Origin: Alnus glutinosa
Lineage: Eukaryota > Streptophyta > Magnoliopsida > Fagales > Betulaceae
Reading direction: 5' to 3'
Assembly (NCBI RefSeq): GCF_958979055.1
Contig: NC_084898.1
Coordinates: forward strand, 20,355,124 to 20,419,123
DNA length: 64,000 bases
Positions 35,587 to 46,850 of the stretch are shown piece after piece. The translations under genes and the position numbers were made by a program. The notes under the pieces are model-generated. The model saw only the letters and a list, made by a program, of their open reading frames with translations. It had not been told where the DNA came from and did no database searches. Within the stretch, counting starts at the first letter, position 1, and every line of letters starts with the position of its first letter.

Positions 35587-36290
35587 TCAAAGTGAATTTT
35601 TAGGAGACACGCTAACACAGGCCTCTCTGTCGATACACGAAGTCTATTATGACTTGGTATTGCAGCCACAGAACTTGCTTTGGCCTCACTGTATGAAGAT
35701 CTCAAATCACAAGTACTACTTGAATTAGAGTCACAATAATGCCCATGCACCTCGTTCATCTGATCAATCAACGAGTGCCTTAAATCTATACCAACTGCTG
35801 AAGTTTTGCAATGATTTATACCAAAGAAGTAAGGCATTACCACCGGTGAATTTGGAGTGCTCAAACCATCTTCTTCCAAATTATCTCTTATCCTAGACAA
35901 AATGCTATAGGCCAAGTTTCCAAGAACATGGGAATATGCTTCCAGAATTGAATGCTCAACATCCTACAAGAATTGAGAAAGGCAGATTAATTAAGAATCT
36001 TTTAAATGGGAGAGTTTAATTACCTTGGGATGAGCATCTTGGATAATGGCCAGCACAGGCATTTCAAGCTAGACATTTTCATTGATTGATTTGGTAGCCT
36101 TGAACACTTGATGTGCCACTCTTCCTTGGTGAAGCAATTTCTTTCTAGATTGATTTAGCAAAACAGGGTCGAGCCATTTGCACCATTTTGTTTAGCAGGA
36201 ACTAACTCAACCATATAGTTGGTCGGGGAGAGTAACCAGTCCATTTCTCTTTGCCATTTGCTCTTCCTTTCTTTAGGCAGTGGTTCTAAT
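35587..36290 (-). pseudogene. RopGEF 3'-fragment pseudogene, D2 copy
   Basis: The best frame of the four copies. The last exon (35963-35587) opens with VEHSILEAYSHVLGNLAYS and runs through LRHSLIDQMNEVHGHYC. A shift near the end puts the SPKNS-type tail in another frame, so the long frame runs on to 35553. The preceding exon (36290-36024) keeps the GTAATT donor but has an in-frame stop in NV*LEMPV and lacks the middle of the PRONE core between NGANGSTL and LLNQSRKK. All 5' exons are absent. Confidence 0.8.
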
Positions 36291-36973
36291 TTTCACAACT
36301 CCCCAAACAATTATTATATTCTAAATAGTTAAGAGAAAAAGTAATTATTCTCATAGGTCACATTATAAAAACAAAAGTAGTTTTCTAAGGAATAGCTAGG
36401 GCCCCAAGTTAATCAAAGAAGAGAAATGATCCTGCATTATATGCTACCCACAAGGAGGAAAAAGTAAATAAATAAATATTGATAACATAAATATTGTTAT
36501 GAAAATGGAATTCTATGTTGAGCAAATATTAATATTAGAATATATAATATGGTAGAATATTTTCTTTCTGTTAGAATATATGTTATGATTTGATACTTAC
36601 CTTATAGAATAATTATTTTTTAGAGGATTGATTGTAATTGACGGTAATCAAATCAAATAATTTGATTACCATATTTATTTTTATTTCCACCTTTACGGTT
36701 GTAATATTTTCTATTTAAGCATAATGAAATAATGAGAAGGTATGCAAAAAATTAATCTCAAACTTTGTATTTGAAAAGTTTCCCTTTAACGAATCTAAAG
36801 AGCATAAGTTTCCTCAAAACCTAACAAATTATCTAATTAAGTATATGTAAAATCATTCACGTAATAGACTCCCACTGGAAAGATTACTCACAAGATTGAT
36901 GAGTTTTAGCAGGTAGAGGCTGAGGGCGAAAGTTTTTAACAAGGGCAACCCTGGGCAGGGCAGCCCTTGCAAC

Positions 36974-37526
36974 CAGGGCTGTCAAAACGGGTTCGAGTGT
37001 CGGGTTTGAGTCAACTTGTTTGACCCGTGAACTCTTTAAGGGTCAACCCTAACACGATCCGTTTAACTAAAAAGGTCAGACTCTTTAACCCTAATACGAT
37101 CCACTTAAATAACAAGTTGACACGAGACGACTCGTTTGACCCATTATATAATAAAGTTTATAAAAATAAAAATAAAAACACAAATTTAAACTAAAAAAAA
37201 TCGCATTGTTTGAATAATCATATTATTTCAAGTTCTAACTCAATAAAAGAAATAGACTTATTTTGTCTTTTGTGAGTTTTTTTAATTTAATCTTTACTAT
37301 TTAAATAGTGAGAGAAAGAGAGAGGTAACATGATTATTTAGATTTAATTTTTAATATTGAAAAAGAATGTTTAAATATACGGGTCAAACGAGTTGACCTG
37401 ATAATGACCCTTTTATTAAACAGGTCTAACGGGTCAACCCTTTTATGGCCCGAACCTTTTTAAGCTTAACCATAATCTTTTAATTTTGTATCGAGTTTGC
37501 GGGTTGTGTCAAAAATTTATAGCCTA
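36974..37526. mobile_element. Non-autonomous hAT element in a coding exon (D2)
   Basis: A 553-bp element with left end CAGGGCTGTCAAAACGGGTT and right end GTGTCAAAAATTTATAGCCTA. The left 8-bp flank is CTTGCAAC; the right copy is disturbed (CTTGCACAAC). Same insertion as in D1 and D3. Confidence 0.85.
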
Positions 37527-38243
37527 CTTGCACAACTACTGCTGGAGGGCATCTAAACTTCATACCAGGTGGTGGCAAGAGGGAGGACACGGCTCACTGC
37601 TATGTAGGTCTTGCCAATTGGGCAGTTTCTTGTTTCTAACCCAGCATTTCCCAGTGCCTCGGGTTTTGATACATTTCCTTTCTGCATGGTTGATCAGAAA
37701 CAAAAAGAAGTCTCAGTCAGGTTTACAACAAGTAATTAATTATTTATTTGAAATTGAGAGCATAGGGCATGATTCAATAAGCATTTTTACATATTCTTCT
37801 GTTGGTTGCCGGATTGGACCGTTGCCTGTCAAATTATTTCCTCTACATTGATGCTCGTCACAATTTTCAAGTGAGGTTTATAGAATGACACTAATGCAAT
37901 ATCTCAAACAATTATCTGTATAAGATGAAATTATGAATTAATTTCCTAAACTGGATATTCGAAATCCCATAACAGATTTTATTATCCCACAGCACCAATG
38001 CATTGGTTAACAAACCCTTGTGCAATTTTTCCCAAAATCACTTCCTTTTTCAGAATAAAATGTTAGCCTAGGCAAAAGGATGTAAATCAACCTCAGAAGA
38101 GGGTTCCCTCTTGCTGGACGGCTCAGACTTCTTCTGCTTCTTCAACTTCTTAGAGAAGTTACCAAAGCCAAATGGCCCTCCCAGTCCAAATGCTGACAAA
38201 CTTATGGTGGCTGCTTTTGCTGCTAAAGGGTTGAACTGAGGTG

Positions 38244-38589
38244 TATTAGAGGATAAACCTCAGCAACAAGTTAACCACTCATCAGCATCAACAAGCTGTC
38301 TGCAGCAACCTCACCATCTCTGAATCGACAAGTCTTCCACAATCACAAGTCACCATTGCAGCATCAAGCCATCCCTCTGGTCAAGCCATTCCTCAACCCA
38401 TACCACCATGTTATTAACCTTTAATTTATCTCTTTGTACTCTGGTCTTTACCTTTTTATTAAGCCTATATATTAGACTACTTTGTAATCAAGCATGTAAG
38501 GAAATCAGTAAAGATGTAGTCCTTTGTTTACCTTCGTGTTCTCTCCCTCTTCCATTACAGACATCCATCTCCTCCTTATTTCTAACAAG
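38244..38589 (-). mobile_element. Solo LTR in a coding exon (D2)
   Basis: Reading on the minus strand it starts TGTTAGAAATAAGG and ends CCTCTAATA, then CACCT. The direct repeat AGGTG (plus strand) is at 38239-38243 and 38590-38594. Removing it joins two parts of one reading frame across the target site. The TATA-like word TATATA near 38467 fits an LTR. No internal domain is present, so this is the product of LTR-LTR recombination. Confidence 0.8.
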
Positions 38590-39218
38590 GTGAAAGCTCA
38601 GGTTCTGGAATGTCACTGAACATTAGATCTCCCTGAGAGTGGAACAACCCCATCCTTCCCATGAAAGAGAGGCTAAACGCCATGTCAAAATTGGGCCTGA
38701 AGAAAATAAAACACAGTCAATCTCAATATCAAAGTATTTTGATAAATCATCATCTATTAATAAAGATTAAGAAGAAACTAAACAAATGGTAAAGCGAAAT
38801 AAAGGAGAAAAGAAATAGAACTTACAGGAATGAGGAAAGTCGCTGAAGAGAAGGAAAAGCAAGTGGGTTTGTTGATGTTCCTCAAAAATGGACATCTCTG
38901 AATGTCCTTTGCATCAAAGGGGCATTCAGATGCCTCATCTTTCATCCCCTTAAACAAAAAAAAGCCATCTACTCCTCTTACGAAGCAATTTACCTGCAAA
39001 GAAGACGAAATATGACAAAAAGGATAGTAATGTAATTAGCAAAAATGGACTTCTGGTTGCTACCTAAATAGTTACAGTGAAAATTACTTTTGAAACAACA
39101 AAAACTTTGCAGGGCTAATTGACACAACTAAGTTCTATGCTATATAAATTACAGAAGAAGACGTTACCGGTTACACTCACATGAAAAAATAATGAAGTTA
39201 AAAATATCATTAAAGAAT

Positions 39219-39888
39219 TGTGACGTCCCACATCGCCTGGGAATGAGGATGTGCTTATATGTATAAATGCACCCTATATGACACAACGCGTTTTAAAGCC
39301 GTGATGACAATGAACCTATCAGAACTCCGCAGTTAAGCGAGCCGCTGTGAGAGCAATCCCAGGATGGGTGACCTCCTGGGAAGTCTGATATGGGGAGCCA
39401 AAAGCGGACAGTATTGTGTCATTGGAGGTGGATCGTTACTAATGGTATCAGAGCAGTTTGTTATAGGGTTTGTTAGGAAAAGCGGATAGTATTGTGTTAT
39501 TGAGGGTGGATTGTTACAAATGGTATCAGAGCCATTGCCCAGCCTGAGATGGTGGGAGCGTGCACAAGCCCAAGAGGGTTGCCGGCGGGCACTCGCTGGG
39601 ATGCCAAGAATGGGGTGATCCCATGAGGGTCGCCAGCGAGGACGCTGGGTCCCAAGGGGGGGTGATTGTGACGTCCCACATCGTCTGGGAATGAGGATGT
39701 GCTTATATGTATAAATGCACCCTATATGACACAACGCGTTTTAAAGCCGTGATGGCAATGAACCTATCAGAACTCCGCAGTTAAGCGAGTCGTTGCGAGA
39801 GCAATCCTAGGATGGGTGACCTCCTGGGAAGTCTGATATGGGGAGCCAAAAGCGGACAGTATTGTGTCATTGGGGGTGGATCGTTACA
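39219..39888 (+). mobile_element. Complete Cassandra TRIM retrotransposon with 5S rRNA-like LTRs
   Basis: Two 222-bp LTRs (39219-39440 and 39667-39888) start TGTGACGTCCCACATCG and end GGATCGTTAC(A/T). They differ at eight positions by my count (3.6%). Each carries a 5S-like core (ATCAGAACTCCGCAGTTAAG, GGATGGGTGACCTCCTGGGA). A primer-binding site TGGTATCAGAGC (initiator Met-tRNA) lies at 39443 and is repeated, with a stretch of LTR end, at 39521. A purine tract (AAGGGGGGGTGAT) precedes the 3' LTR. Flanks AGAAT and AGACT are a 5-bp duplication with one change, and D3 (47485-47500) shows the empty site. There is no coding capacity, as is normal for TRIMs, which depend on helper elements. Confidence 0.95.
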
Positions 39889-40618
39889 AGACTAATTGCT
39901 ATCCTCAATATGAAAGCAGTAGTGTTTGATTCTTCTTCTCAAATTAGATTTGATATGATCTTTTGTTGACCAGTTCACAAAAATTCTAATTCTGTTCAAT
40001 TCATGGGTTTGAATTGAATTTGAATTCACCCTTTTTTTTCTTGCTCCAAGCACATGAATTGGGCTAAACAAATTCCATTTTAATACATTTTGTCCAATTC
40101 ATGGGTTTCCGAATGGTATGTCAATGACACAAATCAGTGCAACTTCTTGTAATAGAGATTCATAAACCAGCAAACTAGGAAGCAACAAACACCTGAGTTC
40201 TGCTAGCCAGAAAAATAAAAAAAATTTAAAAAAAATTTAAATTAAATTTAAAATTAAAAACCTGATTATTTGCATCATGCTGGACACAGCTCAAAACTCA
40301 TAATAAATTGACTATTTTTCCCAATCTACCTTCAAGCTGGACACAGCTCAAAACTCATAATAATAAGAATAACTACTTCATAAAGTATCCATAAGGCAAC
40401 AATGTCACCATTATGTTTAAAAAAACATGGAAAGAATTATTAACTCAACACTAATTTAGACTGTGAGATACAGAATATTAATAGGATAAAAAAAACTAAA
40501 TCAAATGAACGACAAAGTTGGAAATCAAAAGCTCATGCAGGTTCATATTAAACCAATTCATACAACTTCAAGCAAAAATAAGCATCTTAGAGAATTCACA
40601 TGAAAAAATCATCGTCCA

Positions 40619-41047
40619 TACATTTCTCCAACGCCTATTAATTAGGGTGAGTCACTGTTTATCTACGTAGGCATTGACACATAAAGTAAAACGAAATCAT
40701 TTTATAAATTTAAAAACTTCAATTTTTATTTTTTATTTTTTACAAAAAATAAAAATGAGAGGTTTTGGGGGTAGCCACCCCCTTGGGGGCGAGGGTGGTC
40801 GCGCGCCACCCCCAACCCCATATCCCTAGAGTAAGGGGTTGATGGTGAGCCACCCCTAGAGGTGGAGCCGGCTACCTCTGGGGTGGTTAGCACACCACCA
40901 TATTAGCCTTTAGGTTGGCAAGCAGGCCACCCTCGGAACATGGGGAGGCAATGAGCCACCCCAAAGGTGACGCTGGCCACCTCTGAGGGTAGCTCACAGG
41001 CCACCCCCTCCCCAAGTGGGGTGATTGTCACCGGCAGCCACCCTTAT
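40619..41047. other. GC-rich GGCCACCC repeat fragment between D2 and an LTR
   Basis: From about 40765 the sequence is full of GCCACCCC/GGGGTGGC words in both orientations (AGCCACCCCTTGGGGG-like and AGGCCACCCC). No coding potential or intact ends are seen. Similar GGTGGCC palindromes form the centres of the MITEs at 6038 and 20281, so this may be the core of a related element that has lost its arms. Confidence 0.45.
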
Positions 41048-42150
41048 TGTTGGAGAAATAATTAACACCAAAGACATGTGGGCCTAAGGTAGTATCGGGG
41101 GCCGAGCCCATCGGGTTGGCCCGGCCAGATCAGACCTAAGTACAAGACCAGTCGTTATCTCCAAAAAGACGGATATTCAAAATATATCAAGATAGACTTC
41201 TATCCCATCAAATATGGGATAAGGTACCTAATAAAATGACATTAGCTAAAGAGAGTGTCATATCCAGTTTGGACTCTACTACCCAATTTGAATTCTATGA
41301 AGATAAGACTCAAGACTATGTGATCTAGGACTCAGACTCCTAATTAGAAAGATAAGATTCAAGACTATGTGATCTAGGACTCAGACTCCTAATTAGATTA
41401 TGCTCCAAGCACTCTAGCAGTTTTATAACTGTGAACTGTGAGCCTATAAATAAGACTACTACGCCAGGTATTAAAAACAAGCAGATTCTCTGAACTCTTG
41501 AGATTACAGATATTCTCCAAAAAATAAGTTTGAACTGACTTAGGCATCGGAGTGGGGGTCCGGTCGACACCCCCAACGAGCCGTTTGTTATTTTGCAGAT
41601 TACAAGGAGAACGAACATCGAGGAAGGCAACGAATCACAAGGCGATACGTCACTGTACCGGAAACTGTACCAACAGTTTGGCGCCGTCTGTGGGAACGAT
41701 TATTCGTTTCTCATAAAAAAAAAAATCCGCAACGGTGACTACGCGATCAGATCACGAGGAATGACGATTCTCATCTTCAAAAATCACGGCTCAAATTGGC
41801 TGGATTTTTCTTTCTTGAGGTTTCCGAAGGATAAGGTTAAAGATATCCCGAATCCTTTCCTCGAACGACCCGAAAGGGTTATGGAAAGGATACGACGGCG
41901 GGATTGCAGGTTTTCGGAAGGACAAGAACATCCAAGATAGAATCGGCCCGAGTCCTTTCCTCGGACGACCCGAAATGGTTATGGAAAGGACACCAAGACA
42001 AGAAAACCTCTCGGTTGGAGGTCTCCAGACATTAAAAGATTGGAGCATTCAGAGATAAAGAAATTAAAAGGTAAAGATTTCAAGTTATGATTTCATTTCA
42101 GTAATATATAAAGCCTTTTACAGGTTACAAAGATTTCAGAAAGGAAGGTA
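41048..42150 (+). mobile_element. LTR plus leader of a truncated LTR retrotransposon
   Basis: A 628-bp LTR (41048-41675) with inverted tips TGTTGG and CCAACA, a TATA-like CTATAAATAAG and a 47-bp tandem duplication (about 41302 and 41350). It is followed immediately by GTTTGGCGCCGTCTGTGGG, a primer-binding context I associate with Ty3/gypsy elements. About 475 bp of leader follows, with a doubled CCTTTCCTCG-ACGACCCGAAA segment. Then it stops in a TA microsatellite where D3 begins. No gag, pol or 3' LTR is present. Confidence 0.82.
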
Positions 42151-42549
42151 AATATATACATATATATATATATATATATACATATATACATATATACTTC
42201 AAATTAATGTTTATCTTCAATAAAGATGTTGTTTTACGAAGTGCTTCTAGCTTACACTTGGAAGTAGTTGTCTACAAGTTGCAAGGGTTCTAGAATTTCA
42301 TTACAGCCTGAAATTTTATTTTCACGGGAATTGTTGCACCTTAAAGAATTTGAAATCAATTTAGCTTAGTTTTGATTTTGGTAGGAATTGTTGCCCATGG
42401 AAGAATTATGGTAAATGCTTTGCTACATATTTCCAAGCATGACATCCAAAGTTCGCCATGACCTCAACTACACCTTTTTTAAGAGGCAAACCAAAATTAT
42501 CTTTACAAAGAAAAGCTATTGAAGACCACACATCTTTTGTTTCTGTTTA

Positions 42550-44523
42550 TCAAGGTGAATTTTTAGGAGACACACTAACACAGGCCTCTCTGTCGATGCA
42601 CAAAGTCTATTATGACTTGGTATTGCAGCCACAGAACTTGCTTTGGCCTCACTGTATGAAGATCCCAAATCACAAGTACTACTTGAATTAGAGTCACAAT
42701 AATGCCCATGCACCTTGTTCATCTGATCAATCAACGAGTGCCTTAAATCTATACCAACTGCTGAAGTTTCGCAATGATTTATATCAAAGAAGTAAGGCAT
42801 TACCACTGGTGAATTTGGAGTGCTCAAACCATCTTCCAAATTATCTCTTATCCTAGACAGAATGTTATAGGCCAAGTGATGTGTGTTTTAAATAGTACTC
42901 ACAAGCGCACGAATCGTTTGCAATATAGTGTGTGCAAGTGCGAGGTCGAATCCACAGGGAAATGGTCAAATATTGGTGTCTTGCTTAATCAACCTCATTT
43001 TAACCTAGTTCCAAAGGTTTGAAAAATGATTGAAGAACAAAAGACTTAAAGGAAAGAGATGTAATGAAATATGTAAATTAAAAGGAACTAAGGTTAAGGA
43101 ATCCTCCAAACCAAATCCTACAACTCACACTCTTGGTTTCCACTTGAACACCCAAAGAACATTAAGCTTAGGGTGTTATTCAAGTTTCTTAACCATAAAC
43201 CCAAGAACCATTAAATGAATCCAACACATTGACAAATCACAAAGAGTACCGATTGAAATCAAAACATCCAATGTATCATTCAATCACAATGGATATCATC
43301 ATTCAAACCGATAAAACAATGTATTAGTCGGTTGAAACACATAAAATGTCCTCTATCCACCACTAACCACATTCATTGCAAAAGATAAAGCTTTAAATGA
43401 ATGGAACTTGAACAATATATCATTAAATGTGCAAGTGGTACAGCAAGATTGTGAGTGTCATCAATGGAAAGGCTTCATCCTCAACCCTAGTTGAGGTTAC
43501 TAGCCTTCCATGACTAAGAACACCACAAGAAAATGATGAACAACCATGGAAATGAAAGAGAAGCTCTACAAAGAGAAAGTATCTGAAAATGAACTACTGA
43601 ATTACACTACAAAAAGGACGAAATTAAACCTATCTACAGAATTTCTGCTCTATTCTCTCCTCTCCTACTCTCTCTACTACTCTCCAACAAGGAGGCATGG
43701 CTATGACTTTTATAGAAGAGAGGTAGGGCAAGAAATGACTCATCTACCCTCCTCTAAGGTTCCTCTGCTGCTAGAGACAACCACAAACACGAAACCAGCG
43801 TGTTCTGCAGCGAAAATCAGAGGGAGGACTGCTTTTTGGCTTCTGATTGGGCGTTCTGGCGCGCTCTGCAAAAGCAGTTTCTGGGAAATTTCGATCGATC
43901 GACTTTTATTTCGATCGATCGACTTCGGGCAAAATTTCGATCGATCGAATTTTAAGTTCGATCGATCGACTTGTCAGGTTCTCCGAATTTCCAGCTATTT
44001 CCTTATGACATTTGTCATTCCTCTCTTATTGTCCTACAACAACAGAAAACACAAAAACTAACCAAAACATTAGAAAATAACAAGGCTAAAGGTCTAACTA
44101 GTGCAAATCAAGGGGTCCAAATACACAATATTTGGCACTCATCACCAAGTTTCCAAGAACACGAGAATATGCTTCCAGAATTGATTGCCCAACATCCTAC
44201 AAGAATTGGGCAAGGCAGATTAATTAAGAATCTTTTAAATGGAAGAGTTTAACTACCTTGGGATGAGCATCTTAGATAATGGCCAGCACGAGCATTTCAA
44301 GCAAAACATTTTCATTGATTGATTAGGCAGCCTTGAACACTTGATGTACCACTCTTCCTTGGTGAAGTAATTTCTTACTAGATTGATTTAGCAAACCAGG
44401 GTCTGGCCATTTGCACCATTTTGCTTAGCAGGAACTAACTCAACCATATAGTTGGTCGGGGAGAGTAACCAGTCCATTTCTCTTTGCCATTTGCGCTTCC
44501 TTTCTTCAGGCAGTGGTTCTAAT
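42550..44523 (-). pseudogene. RopGEF 3'-fragment pseudogene split by a solo LTR, D3 copy
   Basis: Exon remnant 44523-44257 (PRONE pieces) keeps a GTAGTT-type donor. The last exon runs 44196-42550, but a 1268-bp LTR (42877-44144) is inserted after the LEAYS/FLETW region. Its right part (MAYNILSRIRDNLEDGLSTP, LRHSLIDQMNKVHGHYC) is otherwise close to the D2 copy, with one 3-bp deletion (a single missing Glu). Confidence 0.8.
42877..44144. mobile_element. Solo LTR, 1268 bp, in the RopGEF pseudo-exon
   Basis: Inverted tips TGATG and CATCA, with a 5-bp direct repeat CCAAG (42872-42876 and 44145-44149). D1, D2 and D4 show the empty site GGCCAAGTTT. Near its start is AAGTGCGAGGTCGAATCCAC, a motif I have seen in long plant LTRs. 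It holds four TCGATCGATCGA blocks (43891, 43911, 43937, 43958). A 171-codon frame (43546-44061) has no recognisable domain. The element class is undetermined. Confidence 0.9.
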
Positions 44524-45211
44524 TTTCACAACTCCCCAAACAATTATTATATTCTAAATAGTTAAGAGAAAAAGTAATTATTCTCATAGGTCACATTATA
44601 AAAACAAAAGTAGTTTTCTAAGAAATAGCTAGGGCCCCAAGTTAATCATAAAAGGGAATTGATCCTGCAGTATATGCTACCCACAAGAAGGAAAAAGTAA
44701 ATAAATAAATTTGATAACATAAATATTGTTATGAAAATGGAATTCTACGCGGAGCAAATATTAATATTAGAATATATAATATGGTAGAGTATTTTCTTTA
44801 TGTTAGAATATGTGTTATGATTTGATACTTACCTTATAGAATAATTATTTTTTAGAGGATTGATTGTAATTGACGGTAATCAAATCAAATAATTTAATTA
44901 CCATACTTATTTTTATTTCCACCATTACGGTTGTAATATTTTCTATTTAAGCATGACGAAATAATGAGAAAGTATGCAAAAAATTAATCTCAAATTTTGT
45001 GTTTGAAAAGGTTTAGGTTCCCTTTAACGAATCTAAAGAGTATAAGTTTTCTCAAAACCTAACAAATTATCTCATTACGTATTTGTAAAATCATTCACGT
45101 AACAGACACCCACTTGAAAGATTATTCACAAGATTGATGAGTTTTAGCAGGTAAAGGCTGAGGGCATAAGTTTTTAACAACGGCAATCCTGGGAAGGACA
45201 GCCCTTGCAGC

Positions 45212-45770
45212 CAGGGCTGTCAAAACGGGTTTGCGTGTCGGGTTCGGGGTCAACCCGTTTGACTCTTGAACCCATTAATGGCCAACCCTAACACGATCCG
45301 TTTAACTAAAAATGTCATATTCTTTAACACCCACACGACCCACTTAAATAACAAGTTGAAACGACACGACCCGTTTAACCCATTATATAATAAAGTCTAC
45401 AAAAATAAAAATAAAAACACAAATTTAAACTGAAAAAAAAAATCGTATTGTTTGAATAATCATATTATTTCAAATTCTAACTCAATAAAAGAAATAGACC
45501 TATTTTGTCTTTTGTGAGATTTTTTAGTTTAATCTTTTACTATTTAGATAGTGAGAGAAAGAGAGAGGTAACATGATTATTTAGATTTAATTTTTAATGT
45601 TGAAAAAGAATGTTTAAATATACAGGTCAAACGAGTTGACCCGATAATGATCATTTTATTAAACAGGTCTAATGGGTGAACCCTTTTATGACTCGAAACC
45701 TTTTAAGTTTAACCATAATATTTTAATTTTATGTCAAGTTTGCGGGTCATGTCAAAAATTTATGGCCCTA
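45212..45770. mobile_element. Non-autonomous hAT element in a coding exon (D3)
   Basis: A 559-bp element with left end CAGGGCTGTCAAAACGGGTT and right end GACATGAC-related GTCATGTCAAAAATTTATGG then CCCTA. It has a perfect 8-bp duplication CTTGCAGC (45204-45211 and 45771-45778). Joining across one copy of the duplication restores a continuous frame through AVVAARAVLP, which proves the exon was intact before insertion. Confidence 0.93.
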
Positions 45771-46506
45771 CTTGCAGCAACTACTGCTGGAGGGCATCTA
45801 AACTTCATACCAGGTGGTGGCTGAAGAGCTGTTGCCACAAGAGGGAGGACACGGCTCACTGCTCTGTAGGTCTTGCCAATTGGGCAGTTTCCTGTTTCTA
45901 ACCAAGCATTTCCCAGTGCCTCGTGTTTTGATACATTTCCTTTCTGCATGGTTGATCAGAAACAAAAAGAAGTCTCAGTCAGGTTTGCAACAAGTAATTA
46001 ATTATTTATTTGAAATTGAGAGCACAGGGCATGATTCATTAAGCATTTTTACATAATTCTTCTGTGAGTTGCCGGATTGGACCGTTGCCTGTCAAATTAT
46101 TTCCTCTACATTGATGCTCGTCACAATTTTCAAGTGAGGTTTATAGAATGACACTAATGCAACATCTTAAACAATTATCTGTATAAGATGAAATTATGAA
46201 TTAATTTCCTAAACTGGATATTCGAAATCCCATAACAGATTTTATTATCCCACAGCACCAATGCATTGGTTAACAAACCCTTGTGCAATTTTTCCCAAAA
46301 TCACTTCCTTTTTCAGAATAAAATGTTAGCCTTGGCAAAAGGATGTAAATCAACCTCAGAAGAGGGTTCCCTCTTGCTGGACGGCTCAGACTTCTTCTGC
46401 TTCTTCCACTTCTTAGAGAAGTTACCAAAGCCAAATGGCCCTCCCAGTCCAAATGCTGACAAACTTATGGTGGCTGCTTTTGCTGCTAAAGGGTTGAACT
46501 AAGGTG

Positions 46507-46850
46507 TATTAGAGGATAAACCTCAGCAACAAGTTAACCACTCATCAGCATCAACAAGTCTGCAGCAACCTCACCATCTCTGCATCAACAAGTCTTCCAC
46601 AATCACAAGTCACCATTGCAGCAGCAAGCCATCCCTCTGGTCAAGCCATTCCTCAACCCATACCACCATGTTATTAACCTTTAATTTATCTCTTTGTAAT
46701 CTGGTCTTTACCTTTTTATTCAGTCTATATATTAGATTACTTTGTAATCGAGTATGCAAGGAAATCAGTAAAGATGTAGTCCTTTGTTTACCTCCATGTT
46801 CTGTCCCTCTTCCATTACAGACATCCATCTCCTTCTCTTTATTTCTAACA
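46507..46850 (-). mobile_element. Solo LTR in a coding exon (D3)
   Basis: Same insertion as at 38244. Direct repeat AGGTG at 46502-46506 and 46851-46855; minus-strand ends TGTTAGAAATAAAGAG and CCTCTAATA. Confidence 0.8.

Larger units (their letters stand above)
36890..38945 (-). pseudogene. Conserved plant gene of unknown function, broken, D2 copy
   Basis: Exon A (38945-38826, 40 codons, MKDEASECPFDAKDIQRCPF...) ends at a good GTAAGT donor. The next exon (38696-38092) contains PNFDMAF and FNPLAAKAATISLSAFGLGG but is split by a solo LTR (38589-38244) and has two extra bases (CTCTCTTTCAT against CTCTTTCAT in D3) that break the frame. A third exon begins at 37681 after TGCAG, lacks about 18 bases present in D1 and D3, and is split by an hAT element (37526-36974). 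Reading resumes with RAALPRVALVKN and PQPLPAK. Function unknown; no catalytic motif or membrane segment is visible in these pieces. Confidence 0.7.
35200..40618. repeat. Downstream block D2 of the RLP tandem unit
   Basis: Paralogous to D1, D3 and D4. Private features are a Cassandra TRIM at 39219-39888 and a deletion of roughly 1.1 kb near 40418 (D1 13555 to 14650 equivalents). It ends abruptly at about 40618, after CATGAAAAAATCATCGTC, where unrelated GC-rich DNA starts. Confidence 0.9.

Noticed and set aside
39219..39888. Functional 5S rRNA genes
   Set aside because: Only part of the 5S sequence is present, inside LTRs with PBS, purine tract and target duplication; the ends of a 5S gene are missing.
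43546..44061. 171-codon frame as a gene
   Set aside because: Lies wholly in a solo LTR with a demonstrated target duplication; no motif, and it spans the TCGATCGATCGA blocks.
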